This document shows, piece by piece, positions 36,573 through 46,476 of a stretch of DNA of 55,122 nt. Where the stretch lies: the NCBI GenBank assembly GCA_036159515.1, contig JAYYEV010000010.1:1-55122 (forward strand). Direction: 5' to 3'. The notes below the pieces were generated by a model that saw nothing but the letters and a program-made list of their open reading frames with translations, ran no database searches and had not been told where the DNA came from. Position numbers and translations under genes: made by a program. The DNA is from GCA-002727735 sp036159515 (GTDB lineage: Bacteria; Bacteroidota; Bacteroidia; Flavobacteriales_D; Parvicellaceae). Each line of letters starts with the position of its first letter. The stretch's first letter is position 1.

Positions 36573-37565
36573 TTAATTATTAATAATATCAAATAATTCA
36601 TCTAATTTTGGAATCAAGACCACTTCAATTCTTCTATTTTTAGCTTTATTTTCTGCATCAACAGGTATAAACTCACTTCTTCCAGCAGCACTAACATTAA
36701 CAGGACTCATTTTACTATGCTTTAACATTATTTTCACTACAGAAGTTGCTCTCAATACGCTCAATTCCCAATTGTCTGTAGGATGAGCATTAGAATTCAT
36801 TTTATCTGTATCCGTGTGACCTTCAACTAAGATTTCGAGTTCATTTTGATCCTCAAGTACTTTCGCTAATTCTTTCAACGCTTTTACCCCCTCAGCATCC
36901 ACCTTTGTACTACCGGAAGCAAATAATAACTTGGCATCCATACTCACATATACCTTTCCATCTTTTTGTTCAACTGTAAGACCTTTGTCTTTGAAACCGA
37001 GAAGTGCTTTGGCTACCTTATCTTTGAGTGCCTTAACTATAGCATCTTTATTAGCAATTATTTCTTCTAACTCATTAACTCTCTTTTCTCTTTTTTGAAG
37101 TTCAATAGACATGTTCTCTAAATCTATTTTTTTAGCATTCAAGTCCAATTCAAGTGATCTTAATTCATCTTCCATTTTCAATAGTTCTAGCTTTCTTTTC
37201 TCAAGGTCAGCTAAAAGACGTTGTTTTTCTAATGTTTGTCCTTTTTGAAGAATTTCTAATTGTTCCTGTATTCGTTGGTTAAGCAGATCAATTTTATCGT
37301 ACTGCTTTTCTTTCATCCTAAGCGATTTACCAAGTAGAGTGGTATCTTTTTTTAGTTTTTTATTAGCTTCAAATAACTGATCATTATTTGAGGACAATTC
37401 CACATTTTCTGTTTCAAGTTCAGTTTTTAATGTTTTTAACGTTTTTAACTCTTTTGCACATATTTCTTGCTTTTCAGCTACTTCTTCAAATTTTCTTGCT
37501 GGAACACAACTTTGAAATAAGATAGAAAATATAAGAAGTGATGGAATTAAATAAGTTGACTTCAT
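36573..37565 (-). CDS. OmpA-family lipoprotein with long coiled coil
   Basis: I chose ATG 37565 (MKSTYLIPSLL), giving a signal sequence ending in the lipobox LFQSC; the longer frame to 37610 would bury it. The product of 330 residues has a coiled coil at about 30-190 (repeated Leu/Glu/Lys heptads). An OmpA C-terminal peptidoglycan-binding domain follows at about 205-325, with VEGHTDTDKM, NWELSVLRATSVV and NRRIEVVLIP. It is probably anchored in the outer membrane and tethered to the cell wall. It follows the solute-binding lipoprotein gene by 91 bases. Confidence 0.93.
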   Translation of the reverse strand: MKSTYLIPSLLIFSILFQSCVPARKFEEVAEKQEICAKELKTLKTLKTELETENVELSSNNDQLFEANKKLKKDTTLLGKSLRMKEKQYDKIDLLNQRIQEQLEILQKGQTLEKQRLLADLEKRKLELLKMEDELRSLELDLNAKKIDLENMSIELQKREKRVNELEEIIANKDAIVKALKDKVAKALLGFKDKGLTVEQKDGKVYVSMDAKLLFASGSTKVDAEGVKALKELAKVLEDQNELEILVEGHTDTDKMNSNAHPTDNWELSVLRATSVVKIMLKHSKMSPVNVSAAGRSEFIPVDAENKAKNRRIEVVLIPKLDELFDIINN

Positions 37566-37656
37566 AATGGCTTTTATACGTTTAGTACAAAAATGAAACC
37601 AAAAAATCAATGTTAGGTTAAAACATCAGAATTTTTTAAACACTCCTTTATTAAAA

Positions 37657-39462
37657 TCATTTTTTAGAAAGAAACACCCTAGATAAATCTCTGTATTCCA
37701 TGCTATTTATTGGAAAGGCATGTACATTACTTTGAATTAAGCGAATATTTTGCCCATAATAGATTGGCACAAGAGCAGCATCGGCAATTAAAGTACTATC
37801 TGCTTTTAAATAGTAGTAAATCGCAGAATCTTGTTCAATTGCATGAATGGCTTTATCATAACATGCATCAAAATAGTCATTTTTATACCTAGGGAAATTA
37901 GTGTAGGAAGGTGTAACGACAGCTTCGCCACTCTCATCATATTTCATTTCAGGAATCACTTGACCATAAAACATTTGAAGAAAATTTTGAGGATCAGGAT
38001 AATCAGCCAACCAAGTCACACCAAATAAATCGGATTTTGCGTTAATGAATTTTTCAATCAGTACAGATAAAGGATAATAATTGATCTTGATATTTATTCC
38101 AAGATTATCATAAAGCATTTTTTGGACGGCTTCCGCAACTATGATATTTAAGTAGTTGCTTTCGCTTATATCTAATTCCATTTCAGGGAATCCTTTTCCG
38201 TCTTTGTAACCTGCCTCAGAAATTAAATTTCTAGCTAATTCAGGGTCATATGTAAATCCATTTACTAAAGTGTGATCATATTCACCAAGACTAGGAACAA
38301 ATCCGTATATAGCAGGCTCAGATTCACCTTTCAAAATGTATTTGACTATCTTTTCTCTATCTATCGCAAGATTAAATGCTTTTCTAATTCGAATATCTTG
38401 AAAGATAGGATTTAACATATTAAAGCAATAGGAGACGGAACTCAATCCATTATCTCTATTACTTTGTAATTTAAACTCTGGATTACCCCCAGCTTTAGCA
38501 GAATCTAATGTAACTAATACTGCTTTGAGCTCCTCAACAGGAAGTTGATAAACCATATCTAAATTTCCTTTTTTGAAATTAGTGAGTTCCATTTTTTTAT
38601 TATTATTAAATGAAATTTTGACCACATCTAAATATGGAAGATGATTTCCGTGTTCATCAAGGTCCCAATATTGATCGTTTTTAACCATTCTTATTTCAAC
38701 ATCTTCCTTTATATCCGGATTTTTCAAGATAAATGGACCAGTACCAACAGCATGAGCTCTCATTTCTTTCCCATACATTTCATAGGCCTCCTTAGGATAA
38801 ATAGCACAGCAAGCTTGAGTCAAAATTTTTAAGAAATAAGAATAAGACGAAGTTAACTCAATCTGAACTGTTAGATTATCTACAACTCTTACACCTTCAA
38901 CTCCGCCTTCTACTATATCTGCATTAGAAGTGGCATCGTAATGTTCTTGTGCTCCCTTTATAATACCCGTTAGATAGCTTGATGTTCTATTTCCTTCTAT
39001 AGCTGAACAAAGTTGATCAAAACAATACTTTACGTCATTAGCATTTAACATCCTCCCCACACCATTATCAAAACAAGGATCATCATGAAAAAAAACACTA
39101 TCTCTCAAAGTAAATGTATATAGACGTCCAGAATCAGACACTGAATAGGTTTCGGCTAATAGAGGTTTAACCTTTAATGTGCGTTGATCTAAGCCCACTA
39201 ATCCCTGATAAATTTGAAGTGCTATCCTACTTGATATAGCGTGATTAATGGAAGGAGGGAATAAACTTTTAAATGAATTAGTTTCATTTGTTCTAAAAAC
39301 ACCTCCTTGGAAGATTTTAAACTTTTTATCACCTTCGGTATAGTATCCTTTTGCATTTCTAATTGAACCAAATTGACTGTCAAGATTTGTCTTTTTTTGC
39401 CCACATGTAACACATAAAAGCACAACTAAAAACAGATATATAAATTTTGTTTTTCTCATCAA
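37657..39462 (-). CDS. Family-5 solute-binding lipoprotein (oligopeptide/dipeptide type)
   Basis: The product is 601 residues with a lipobox LLCVTC (Cys20). The SBP_bac_5 features are LLAETYSVSDSGRLYTFTLR near 100, the NANDVKYCFDQL segment, AVGTGPFIL near 235, RIRKAFNLAIDREKI near 355 and a late IKINYYPLSVLIE. Such proteins deliver peptides or other ligands to ABC importers, but no Opp/Dpp permease or ATPase gene is adjacent. A -7 element lies at 39477-39484. Confidence 0.9.
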   Translation of the reverse strand: MMRKTKFIYLFLVVLLCVTCGQKKTNLDSQFGSIRNAKGYYTEGDKKFKIFQGGVFRTNETNSFKSLFPPSINHAISSRIALQIYQGLVGLDQRTLKVKPLLAETYSVSDSGRLYTFTLRDSVFFHDDPCFDNGVGRMLNANDVKYCFDQLCSAIEGNRTSSYLTGIIKGAQEHYDATSNADIVEGGVEGVRVVDNLTVQIELTSSYSYFLKILTQACCAIYPKEAYEMYGKEMRAHAVGTGPFILKNPDIKEDVEIRMVKNDQYWDLDEHGNHLPYLDVVKISFNNNKKMELTNFKKGNLDMVYQLPVEELKAVLVTLDSAKAGGNPEFKLQSNRDNGLSSVSYCFNMLNPIFQDIRIRKAFNLAIDREKIVKYILKGESEPAIYGFVPSLGEYDHTLVNGFTYDPELARNLISEAGYKDGKGFPEMELDISESNYLNIIVAEAVQKMLYDNLGINIKINYYPLSVLIEKFINAKSDLFGVTWLADYPDPQNFLQMFYGQVIPEMKYDESGEAVVTPSYTNFPRYKNDYFDACYDKAIHAIEQDSAIYYYLKADSTLIADAALVPIYYGQNIRLIQSNVHAFPINSMEYRDLSRVFLSKK

Positions 39463-39476
39463 ATGACATTAAGTCA

Positions 39477-39484
39477 CAAATATA
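39477..39484 (-). promoter_or_regulatory. -7 element (TATATTTG) for the solute-binding lipoprotein
   Basis: The minus strand reads TATATTTG, 14 bases before the ATG at 39462 and 17 before the ATG at 39459. Confidence 0.45.
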
Positions 39485-39500
39485 ACGAATTTATATTCTT

Positions 39501-39508
39501 TAAATTTG
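39501..39508 (+). promoter_or_regulatory. -7 element (TAAATTTG) for the 1146-residue protein
   Basis: TAAATTTGG on the plus strand, 69 bases before ATG 39578, back to back with the divergent element at 39477-39484. Confidence 0.4.
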
Positions 39509-39577
39509 GACGATTTTATCTTCAAATTAAAAAACAATTCTAATTAAATTGCGTTGTAAAGAGGCCACCCAAAATGA

Positions 39578-42500
39578 ATGGTTAATCAAATACGCTACTT
39601 AATTCTATTATTGCTACATACGCTAACACTTAATGTTGTTAGCCAAGTAAATATGCCTTCAAAAGTCAAGAAAACTATACTTGTTAAAGAGGATAGTATA
39701 GTTTTTGACACCACCTCTGTGCTTATAAATAGTTTTGAAATTAAACATAAAGACGGATCAGTTGTAAGAGAACAAGACTACAAACTAAATGCTTTGAAAG
39801 CTACTCTTTATTTCTATAACCTACCGATAGATTCGATAGAATTAATGTATTATCATTTTCCTTTAAATTTTAAAAACAAATTTTACTTACACGATTACCA
39901 TCTCAATCAAAAAACAGAATATGACGGCTATAAACCTATTCCTATCTACTCTTACCATGAAAATCAAAGCCTAATTAACCAATCCTCACTTCAAAAAAGC
40001 GGTGCTATTTCTAGAGGGATGATGGTAGGCAATAATCAGAACTTCTCCCTGAACTCAAACTTAAATCTGCAGTTATCTGGAAACATTTCTCCCGAAATAA
40101 AAATTTTAGCTTCTGTAACAGATGATAATATTCCTATTCAACCGGAAGGAAATACTCAAAAGTTACAGGATTTTGATCAAGTATATGTACAGGTTATGAG
40201 TAATGATTGGAAGATAAAAACAGGAGATTTTTGGATTAAAAGCGTGGATAGTTATTTTCTAAAATATCACAAAAGAGGGCAAGGAATTTATTATTATTCT
40301 AATAAGTCCAAAGATGGTTTAACGGTAGAAACAGAAAATAGTGCCTCCCTTAGTAAAGGGAAATTTGCTAGAAATGAAATTCAAGGTATTGAAGGAAGTC
40401 AGGGTCCTTATCGGCTAAATGGAAATGAAAATGAAAGCTTCATCATTATTCTTAGTGGAACAGAAAATGTGTATATAGACGGGAACCTACTACAAAGAGG
40501 GCAAAACTACGACTACACAATTGACTACAATACCGCCGAAATTACCTTCACTGCAAATCACCTTATAAACAAGGATAAGCGAATAGTTGTTGAATTTCAA
40601 TACAGTGATAAAAATTACGCTAGATCATTATTGCAAAGTAGAACTTCATTTAAAAAAGAAAAAAGTTCGTTTTTTATTCATGCCTACGGAGAACAAGACA
40701 GTAAAAACCAGCCACTTCAACAGGACCTAAATGAGGAAGACAGGCAAGTGCTTCAACAGATTGGAGATAATCTGGAATTGGCTCTTAGTTCTGGAATTGA
40801 CAGCACATCTTTTAATGAAAATATAAATATGTATAAAAAGGTAGACTCTTTGGGATATGAAATGTATGTGTATTCTATAAATCCAGACTCTGCAAAGTAC
40901 CAAGTAGTATTTAGTGAGGTATCCAATGGAAATGGTGATTACATCATTAAAGATTATAATGCGTTAGGAAAAGTGTATGAGTGGGTTGCACCTGATACCA
41001 TTCCTTTTGTAGGTATAGTGAGGCAAGGTAATTATGAACCCGTGAAAAAATTAATTACACCAAAAAAGAGACAAGTCATTAGCATTGGAGGACATAATAA
41101 ATTTGAAAAAATGAGCATTAATTATGAATTAACTACATCTAATTTGGATTTAAATACATTTTCATCAACAGGCAACAATGACAATATTGGCCTAGCTGGA
41201 TTTGTTCAAATTAATACTTCCAAAAAAATGGGAACTAACTGGGCATTGAATCATAATTCTTCGCTTGAACTAGTTCAGCGTAAATTCAATAGGATTGAAC
41301 GATTTAGGGCGGTAGAGTTTGAAAGAAACTGGAATGTGCTCGGTGTAATTTCAGAAAAAGATCAACTTTTAGGTAAAAGTCAACTTAATTTTCTACATAA
41401 TAAAAATGGTAAGTTGAGTTATACATTTAACACCTTCCTTTTAAAGGATACTTTTTCAGGGATGAAGAATGATGTTGAACTCAAATGGAATAAAAATATT
41501 TATGCTGATGTAAAAGGAAGTTTACTGCAAACAAATGGGCTGAAAGATTCAAGATTTTTGAGGCATTTCTCGAACATATATATTCCAATCCATAAATTTA
41601 AGATTGGATTTAAGGACATTAATGAAGAAAACCAATTTTTTGAGGGAGATACATTAAGTCAGGCTAGTTATCGATTTTATGATTGGAAAGTTTATCTAGA
41701 GAAAGGAGATTCTTCATCTAATAAATTACAGTTTTATTACCAAGAAAGATACGATTGGTTTCAAAAAAGAGCAAATTTAGTAAAAGCCACTCATGCCGTT
41801 AGTCCCGGAATTCTAGTTGATTTAAAAAACAATGAAAAGTTCAAATTAAAATACAATTTAGCTCTACGGTCCCTTACTATTACAGATACTACATTAACGA
41901 ATATAGCTCCAGAAAATTCATTAACTAGTAGAATAAATTATCAGTTAAAACTGCTTAAAGGAGGGATATATACAAACTCATTTTTAGAGCTTGGTTCAGG
42001 ATTAGAACTTCAAAAAGAATTTATATACATAGAAGTACCTGCAGGACAGGGAGTGTATACTTGGATTGATTACAATGAAAATAACATTAAAGAACTCAAT
42101 GAATTTGAAATTGCTATTTTCAGTGACCAAGCATCTTATATCAAGGTATATACACCGAATAATAACTACATTAAAATCTATCAATTTCAATATAACCAGA
42201 ACTTAAATATTAATTTTAAAAGGATCATTAAAGGAGAAGAAATAGTTGGGAAATTTCTTAAAAAGTTCTACAATCAGACAGCCATTAACACCCAAAAGAA
42301 ATTAAATGATTTAGAATTAAATACGCTAATAAACCCTTTTGTAAACGTGGATAACCCCATAATACAACAAATGTCAAATTCATTGCGAAACAGTTTATTT
42401 TTCAATCGGTCTAATCCTAAATACAGCATTGAATATACCAGACAATTATTCGCCAATAAAATGCTTCTAATTAATGGAACAGATTTTAGATCAACTACAA

Positions 42501-43018
42501 AGGAGCAGGTAAAATTAAGATGGAATTTAAATAAACTATTTATGCTAAATTCAGAACTGAATTTTCATGCAAAACAAAATACTTCAACTTATGCTAGCTC
42601 AAGGAATTTCTTCATTGCAGAAAATGAAAATAAACATCAATTATCGTATCAACCAAACACCTTATTTAGGATAGGTATTGAGGGCCGATATAACGAAAAA
42701 ATCAATGATGAAAATTTTGGGGACGAAAAGGCTTATCTAACCCAAATAGGTATTAACCTTAGAAAAAGTAAAAAAACAAGTGGTCTTATTAATGCTGCTT
42801 TTAACGTTGTTAATATAAATTTTAATGGAAATAGCAACAGTACCATTGGGTATGAAATGTTAGAGGGATTACAACCTGGAACTAACTTTACTTGGCAACT
42901 AAATTTACAACGGAAAATGGCTAATAATATACAACTCACGCTAAATTACAATGGTAGAAAGTCGAGTGAAATTAGAACCATTCACACGGGTGGTATACAA
43001 TTAAGAGCCTTTTTCTAA
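39578..43018 (+). CDS. Very large secreted beta-rich protein, conserved-looking, function unknown
   Basis: The product is 1146 residues with a signal peptide (MVNQIRYLILLLLHTLTLNVVSQ). A distinctive segment at about 135-240 reads KSGAISRGMMVGNNQNFSLN, then ISPEIKILASVTDDNIPIQP, EGNTQKLQDFDQVYVQV and KTGDFWIK. It resembles a conserved N-terminal region of large Bacteroidota envelope proteins I cannot name. The remaining 900 residues are dense in alternating aromatic/polar strands and the sequence ends in GIQLRAFF, with a terminal Phe as in outer-membrane barrels. It is monocistronic and converges on lepA with a four-base overlap. A giant outer-membrane barrel is my best inference. Confidence 0.8.
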   Translation: MVNQIRYLILLLLHTLTLNVVSQVNMPSKVKKTILVKEDSIVFDTTSVLINSFEIKHKDGSVVREQDYKLNALKATLYFYNLPIDSIELMYYHFPLNFKNKFYLHDYHLNQKTEYDGYKPIPIYSYHENQSLINQSSLQKSGAISRGMMVGNNQNFSLNSNLNLQLSGNISPEIKILASVTDDNIPIQPEGNTQKLQDFDQVYVQVMSNDWKIKTGDFWIKSVDSYFLKYHKRGQGIYYYSNKSKDGLTVETENSASLSKGKFARNEIQGIEGSQGPYRLNGNENESFIIILSGTENVYIDGNLLQRGQNYDYTIDYNTAEITFTANHLINKDKRIVVEFQYSDKNYARSLLQSRTSFKKEKSSFFIHAYGEQDSKNQPLQQDLNEEDRQVLQQIGDNLELALSSGIDSTSFNENINMYKKVDSLGYEMYVYSINPDSAKYQVVFSEVSNGNGDYIIKDYNALGKVYEWVAPDTIPFVGIVRQGNYEPVKKLITPKKRQVISIGGHNKFEKMSINYELTTSNLDLNTFSSTGNNDNIGLAGFVQINTSKKMGTNWALNHNSSLELVQRKFNRIERFRAVEFERNWNVLGVISEKDQLLGKSQLNFLHNKNGKLSYTFNTFLLKDTFSGMKNDVELKWNKNIYADVKGSLLQTNGLKDSRFLRHFSNIYIPIHKFKIGFKDINEENQFFEGDTLSQASYRFYDWKVYLEKGDSSSNKLQFYYQERYDWFQKRANLVKATHAVSPGILVDLKNNEKFKLKYNLALRSLTITDTTLTNIAPENSLTSRINYQLKLLKGGIYTNSFLELGSGLELQKEFIYIEVPAGQGVYTWIDYNENNIKELNEFEIAIFSDQASYIKVYTPNNNYIKIYQFQYNQNLNINFKRIIKGEEIVGKFLKKFYNQTAINTQKKLNDLELNTLINPFVNVDNPIIQQMSNSLRNSLFFNRSNPKYSIEYTRQLFANKMLLINGTDFRSTTKEQVKLRWNLNKLFMLNSELNFHAKQNTSTYASSRNFFIAENENKHQLSYQPNTLFRIGIEGRYNEKINDENFGDEKAYLTQIGINLRKSKKTSGLINAAFNVVNINFNGNSNSTIGYEMLEGLQPGTNFTWQLNLQRKMANNIQLTLNYNGRKSSEIRTIHTGGIQLRAFF

Positions 43019-44805
43019 TCCAACTTTAATACCGCTAAAAATGCCTCTTGAGGAACCTCAACCCTTCCTACTTGTCTCATTCTTTTTTTACCTGCTTTTT
43101 GTTTTTCAAGTAGCTTTCTTTTTCTTGTGATATCTCCACCATAACATTTAGCAGTCACATCTTTTCTAAGAGCCTTTATCGTTTCTCGTGCTACAATTTT
43201 TGCACCAATTGCTGCTTGTACGGGAATTTCAAATTGTTGTCTTGGAATCAACTCTTTCAACTTGAGGCATATTTTTTTACCTAGTGTAAACGCATTGCTT
43301 CGGTGTACTAATGCAGAAAGCGCATCAACTTGCTCTGCATTTAATAGTATATCAAGTTTTATTAAATCTGATTTTCTATAATCTGTAGGGGCATAATCAA
43401 ATGAAGCATAGCCTCTACTTACAGACTTTAACCGGTCATAAAAATCAAATACAATTTCTGAAAGTGGCATTAGAAAAGAAAGCTCTACTCTATCTTGAGT
43501 TAAATACACTTGATTAGTAAGTTCACCCCTTTTTTCAATACATAGGTTCATCACCGCTCCTACAAATTCAGCTTTAGTAATTACCTGAGACTTTATGTAA
43601 GGTTCCTCAATCCAATCTACTTTAGATGGATCTGGAAGCTCGGACGGATTATTTACAATAATTTCTTCTAAATCTCTTTTCATGTAAATTCGGTATGAAA
43701 CATTGGGAACCGTCGTAATCACGGTCATATTAAATTCTCTTTCAAGACGTTCCTGAATTATCTCCATGTGTAACATACCCAAAAAACCACACCTAAAACC
43801 AAATCCTAAAGCTGCAGATGACTCCGGTTCAAATACCAAAGAAGCATCATTTAATTGCAACTTTTCCATAGATGCTCTTAACTCTTCATAATCTTCTGTG
43901 TCCACAGGGTATATTCCAGCAAAAACCATAGGTTTAACATCCTCAAACCCTTTAATTGCATCATTACAAGGATTTGAAATGGAAGTTATCGTATCACCAA
44001 CCTTTACTTCATTGGCCTTTTTAATACCACTAATGATGTATCCAACATCCCCAGACGCTAATTCATTTTTTGGATCTAAATCCATCTTCAAAACACCTAT
44101 CTCATCTGCATCATAGGTTTTTCCAGTGTTGAAAAACTTTACTTGTTGCCCTTTTTTAATTATCCCATTAAAAACCCTAAAATAAGCAATGATTCCTCTA
44201 AATGGATTGAAAACAGAATCAAAAATCATAGCTTCTAATGGTGCTTCATCCGATCCTTTTGGAGAAGGAATTTTATCAATAATAGCTTTGAGTATATTTT
44301 CTACTCCCAACCCAGTTTTACCGCTTGCAGGAATTACATCTTCTGCAGAACAACCAATTAAATCAATAATTTGATCCGTAACTTCTTCAGGCATAGCACC
44401 AGGAAGGTCCATTTTATTTAAAACAGGGATGATTTCTAAATCATTCTCAATTGCTAAATATAAATTTGAAATCGTTTGCGCTTCAATACCCTGAGAAGCA
44501 TCAACAATTAACAAGGCTCCTTCACAGGCTGCTATAGATCTTGAAACTTCATAAGAAAAATCAACGTGACCGGGTGTATCAATTAAATTCAATTTATAAG
44601 CTTCACCATTAAAATGATAATCCATTTGTATAGCATGACTTTTAATGGTAATTCCCCTTTCTCTTTCCAAATCCATATCGTCAAGAGCTTGATCCTTCAT
44701 TTCACGGTCTGAAATCGTTCCAGTTGTTTGAAGCAACCTATCAGCAAGGGTACTTTTCCCATGATCGATGTGGGCTATGATACAAAAGTTTCGAATATTT
44801 TTCAT
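43015..44805 (-). CDS. lepA: Elongation factor 4 (LepA)
   Basis: The product is 596 residues from ATG 44805 (MKNIRNFCIIAHIDHGKST); a GTG at 44811 is in frame but sits on the -7 element. G-domain motifs are AHIDHGKST (G1), the RERGITIKS switch I, DTPGHVDF (G3) and NKMDLP (G4). The EF-4-specific C-terminal domain has KCYGGDITRKRKLLEKQKAGK and ends RVEVPQEAFLAVLK. LepA is a ribosomal GTPase involved in initiation or back-translocation. It has a very short or no leader. Confidence 0.97.
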   Translation of the reverse strand: MKNIRNFCIIAHIDHGKSTLADRLLQTTGTISDREMKDQALDDMDLERERGITIKSHAIQMDYHFNGEAYKLNLIDTPGHVDFSYEVSRSIAACEGALLIVDASQGIEAQTISNLYLAIENDLEIIPVLNKMDLPGAMPEEVTDQIIDLIGCSAEDVIPASGKTGLGVENILKAIIDKIPSPKGSDEAPLEAMIFDSVFNPFRGIIAYFRVFNGIIKKGQQVKFFNTGKTYDADEIGVLKMDLDPKNELASGDVGYIISGIKKANEVKVGDTITSISNPCNDAIKGFEDVKPMVFAGIYPVDTEDYEELRASMEKLQLNDASLVFEPESSAALGFGFRCGFLGMLHMEIIQERLEREFNMTVITTVPNVSYRIYMKRDLEEIIVNNPSELPDPSKVDWIEEPYIKSQVITKAEFVGAVMNLCIEKRGELTNQVYLTQDRVELSFLMPLSEIVFDFYDRLKSVSRGYASFDYAPTDYRKSDLIKLDILLNAEQVDALSALVHRSNAFTLGKKICLKLKELIPRQQFEIPVQAAIGAKIVARETIKALRKDVTAKCYGGDITRKRKLLEKQKAGKKRMRQVGRVEVPQEAFLAVLKLD

Positions 44806-44810
44806 CGGCA

Positions 44811-44818
44811 CAAATGTA
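44811..44818 (-). promoter_or_regulatory. -7 element (TACATTTG) abutting the lepA start
   Basis: The minus strand reads TACATTTG; its last base is six bases from the lepA ATG (A at 44805). If used, the transcript would begin at or next to the start codon. Confidence 0.45.
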
Positions 44819-44967
44819 GTACAATATGTATTTACAATAGGCTGCTGTCTATTGAATATTTAACAGCACATTATCTGAAATTAAGGTTTGTTTAACGAAC
44901 AATAACCTTTTTGATTCAAATTCGTTTGTTATTGACTTTATTAACTTGTTAATTTGTCGACTTTAAA

Positions 44968-45918
44968 ATGAAGGTAGTAGAATACATAGCCAATAGAAAG
45001 AAGACCATCTTCTCGTTTGAAATTATACCGCCACTTAAAGGAAAGGGCATTGAAGATCTTTGCGCAGGAATAGATCCTTTAATGGAATTTAACCCCCCTT
45101 TTATTAATGTAACATATCATCGCGAAGAGTATGAATATAAAAAAATGGGTAATGGATTACTAAAAAAAGTTTCTGTTAGAAAAAGACCTGGAACTGTTGG
45201 AATATGTGCAGCTTTAATGAATAGATATAAGGTCGATGCCATACCACATATCATTTGTGGAGGATTCACTAAAGAAGAAACCGAAAGTGCACTTATAGAT
45301 CTTAAATTTCTAGGTGTGGACAATATTCTAGCCCTAAGAGGTGACCCCATGAAAAACGAATCCGCATTCGTACCAACTCAAGGAGGAAACGCGTTCGCGC
45401 TAGACTTAATTGAGCAAATCAATGAAATGAATAATGGCCAATATCTTTACGAAGAAACCAAAAATAGCCCTTCTAATTTTTGTATTGGTACAGCAGGATA
45501 TCCTGAAAAGCATTTTGAGGCGATGAATTTGTCAACTGACATGAAACACCTCAAAAGAAAAGTAGATGCAGGCGCTGAATTCATTGTGACTCAACTTTTC
45601 TACGATAATGAAAAGTTTTTTGACTTTGTTAAAAAATGTCGTGAAATAGGAATTAAAGTCCCTATTATTCCAGGAATTAAACCCATTACCAATCTTAGAC
45701 ATTTGTCTTTCATACCAAAGTTCTTCCATGTTAATTTTCCTGAAGCTTTTTCGAATGAATTAGAAAAATGTAAAACTGATGAAGAAATAAAAAGAGTTGG
45801 AATAGAATGGACTACTGAACAATGTAAAGATCTTGTAAAAGCAGATATCCCCGTTATTCATTTTTATACAATGGGAAGAGGAACTGCAGTAAAAAATATA
45901 GCAAAAGAAATATTTTAG
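44968..45918 (+). CDS. metF: Methylenetetrahydrofolate reductase
   Basis: The product is 316 residues and makes 5-methyl-tetrahydrofolate for methionine synthesis. It shows FSFEIIPPLKGKG near residue 15 (active-site Glu), VTYH at about 48-51, the LALRGDP motif near 122 and TQLFYDNEKFFDFVKKC near 210. It lacks a regulatory domain, as in bacterial MetF. Upstream is a near-consensus promoter (GTTAATTTG). A PLP enzyme of the methionine pathway is encoded 12 kb away at 31246, with no visible link. Confidence 0.96.
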   Translation: MKVVEYIANRKKTIFSFEIIPPLKGKGIEDLCAGIDPLMEFNPPFINVTYHREEYEYKKMGNGLLKKVSVRKRPGTVGICAALMNRYKVDAIPHIICGGFTKEETESALIDLKFLGVDNILALRGDPMKNESAFVPTQGGNAFALDLIEQINEMNNGQYLYEETKNSPSNFCIGTAGYPEKHFEAMNLSTDMKHLKRKVDAGAEFIVTQLFYDNEKFFDFVKKCREIGIKVPIIPGIKPITNLRHLSFIPKFFHVNFPEAFSNELEKCKTDEEIKRVGIEWTTEQCKDLVKADIPVIHFYTMGRGTAVKNIAKEIF

Positions 45919-45980
45919 TACCCCGTTCTTTTCTATTCCAGTTTGATAATAATCTTAATTTTAACATTGAATTTACTTCA

Positions 45981-46475
45981 ATGATACGCTTAAAGCATTT
46001 TGTATTAGTTTTTATTTTTTTTCAAAGCGTGGTGATCCTTACGCAAGAAAATACAAATGTCAAGGTAATTATAAAGCTTAGGCCTGTAGAAAACTTTAGA
46101 GGAAAACTAAAGAACTGTACTTCAAGTGTTTTTGAAAATAATACTCTCGTTTCTAATAAAATAATTCACGGTTATAAATTTAAATTCAAGTTAGATTCTA
46201 AATCCATTTACAAAATTGTATTTGATAATAAATCATATGTATCCAAACATATCATGGTAAACTGTACTGGAATTCCTTCTGGAGGAAAATCAAAATTTAA
46301 ATTAAGAGCAGATATAAGTCTGTTTAGATATAAAAAGGAGTACGATACTTCATTTCTTGAAGAAGAACCCATTTCCATAGGATACTATAACGAAGTAAAA
46401 GAAGAAATGATTTGGGATTTTGAATATAATAGAAGCATGGTAGAGAAAATTATTCATACCATGACCAAAAAGTAA
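45981..46475 (+). CDS. Secreted protein of unknown function
   Basis: The product is 164 residues with a signal peptide (MIRLKHFVLVFIFFQSVVILTQ). The following 90 residues alternate in a way that suggests a small beta-sandwich similar to carboxypeptidase-regulatory domains (GYKFKFKLDSKSIYKIVFD, SYVSKHIMVNC). Two cysteines (about residues 44 and 95) might pair. The C-terminus is charged and helical. I recognise no family with certainty. It lies 62 bases after metF and converges with sdhB. Confidence 0.65.
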   Translation: MIRLKHFVLVFIFFQSVVILTQENTNVKVIIKLRPVENFRGKLKNCTSSVFENNTLVSNKIIHGYKFKFKLDSKSIYKIVFDNKSYVSKHIMVNCTGIPSGGKSKFKLRADISLFRYKKEYDTSFLEEEPISIGYYNEVKEEMIWDFEYNRSMVEKIIHTMTKK

Positions 46476-46476
46476 C

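Noticed and set aside
37710..38028. Two short plus-strand frames within the solute-binding lipoprotein gene
   Set aside because: Both are inside conserved SBP_bac_5 sequence and have no independent start signal.
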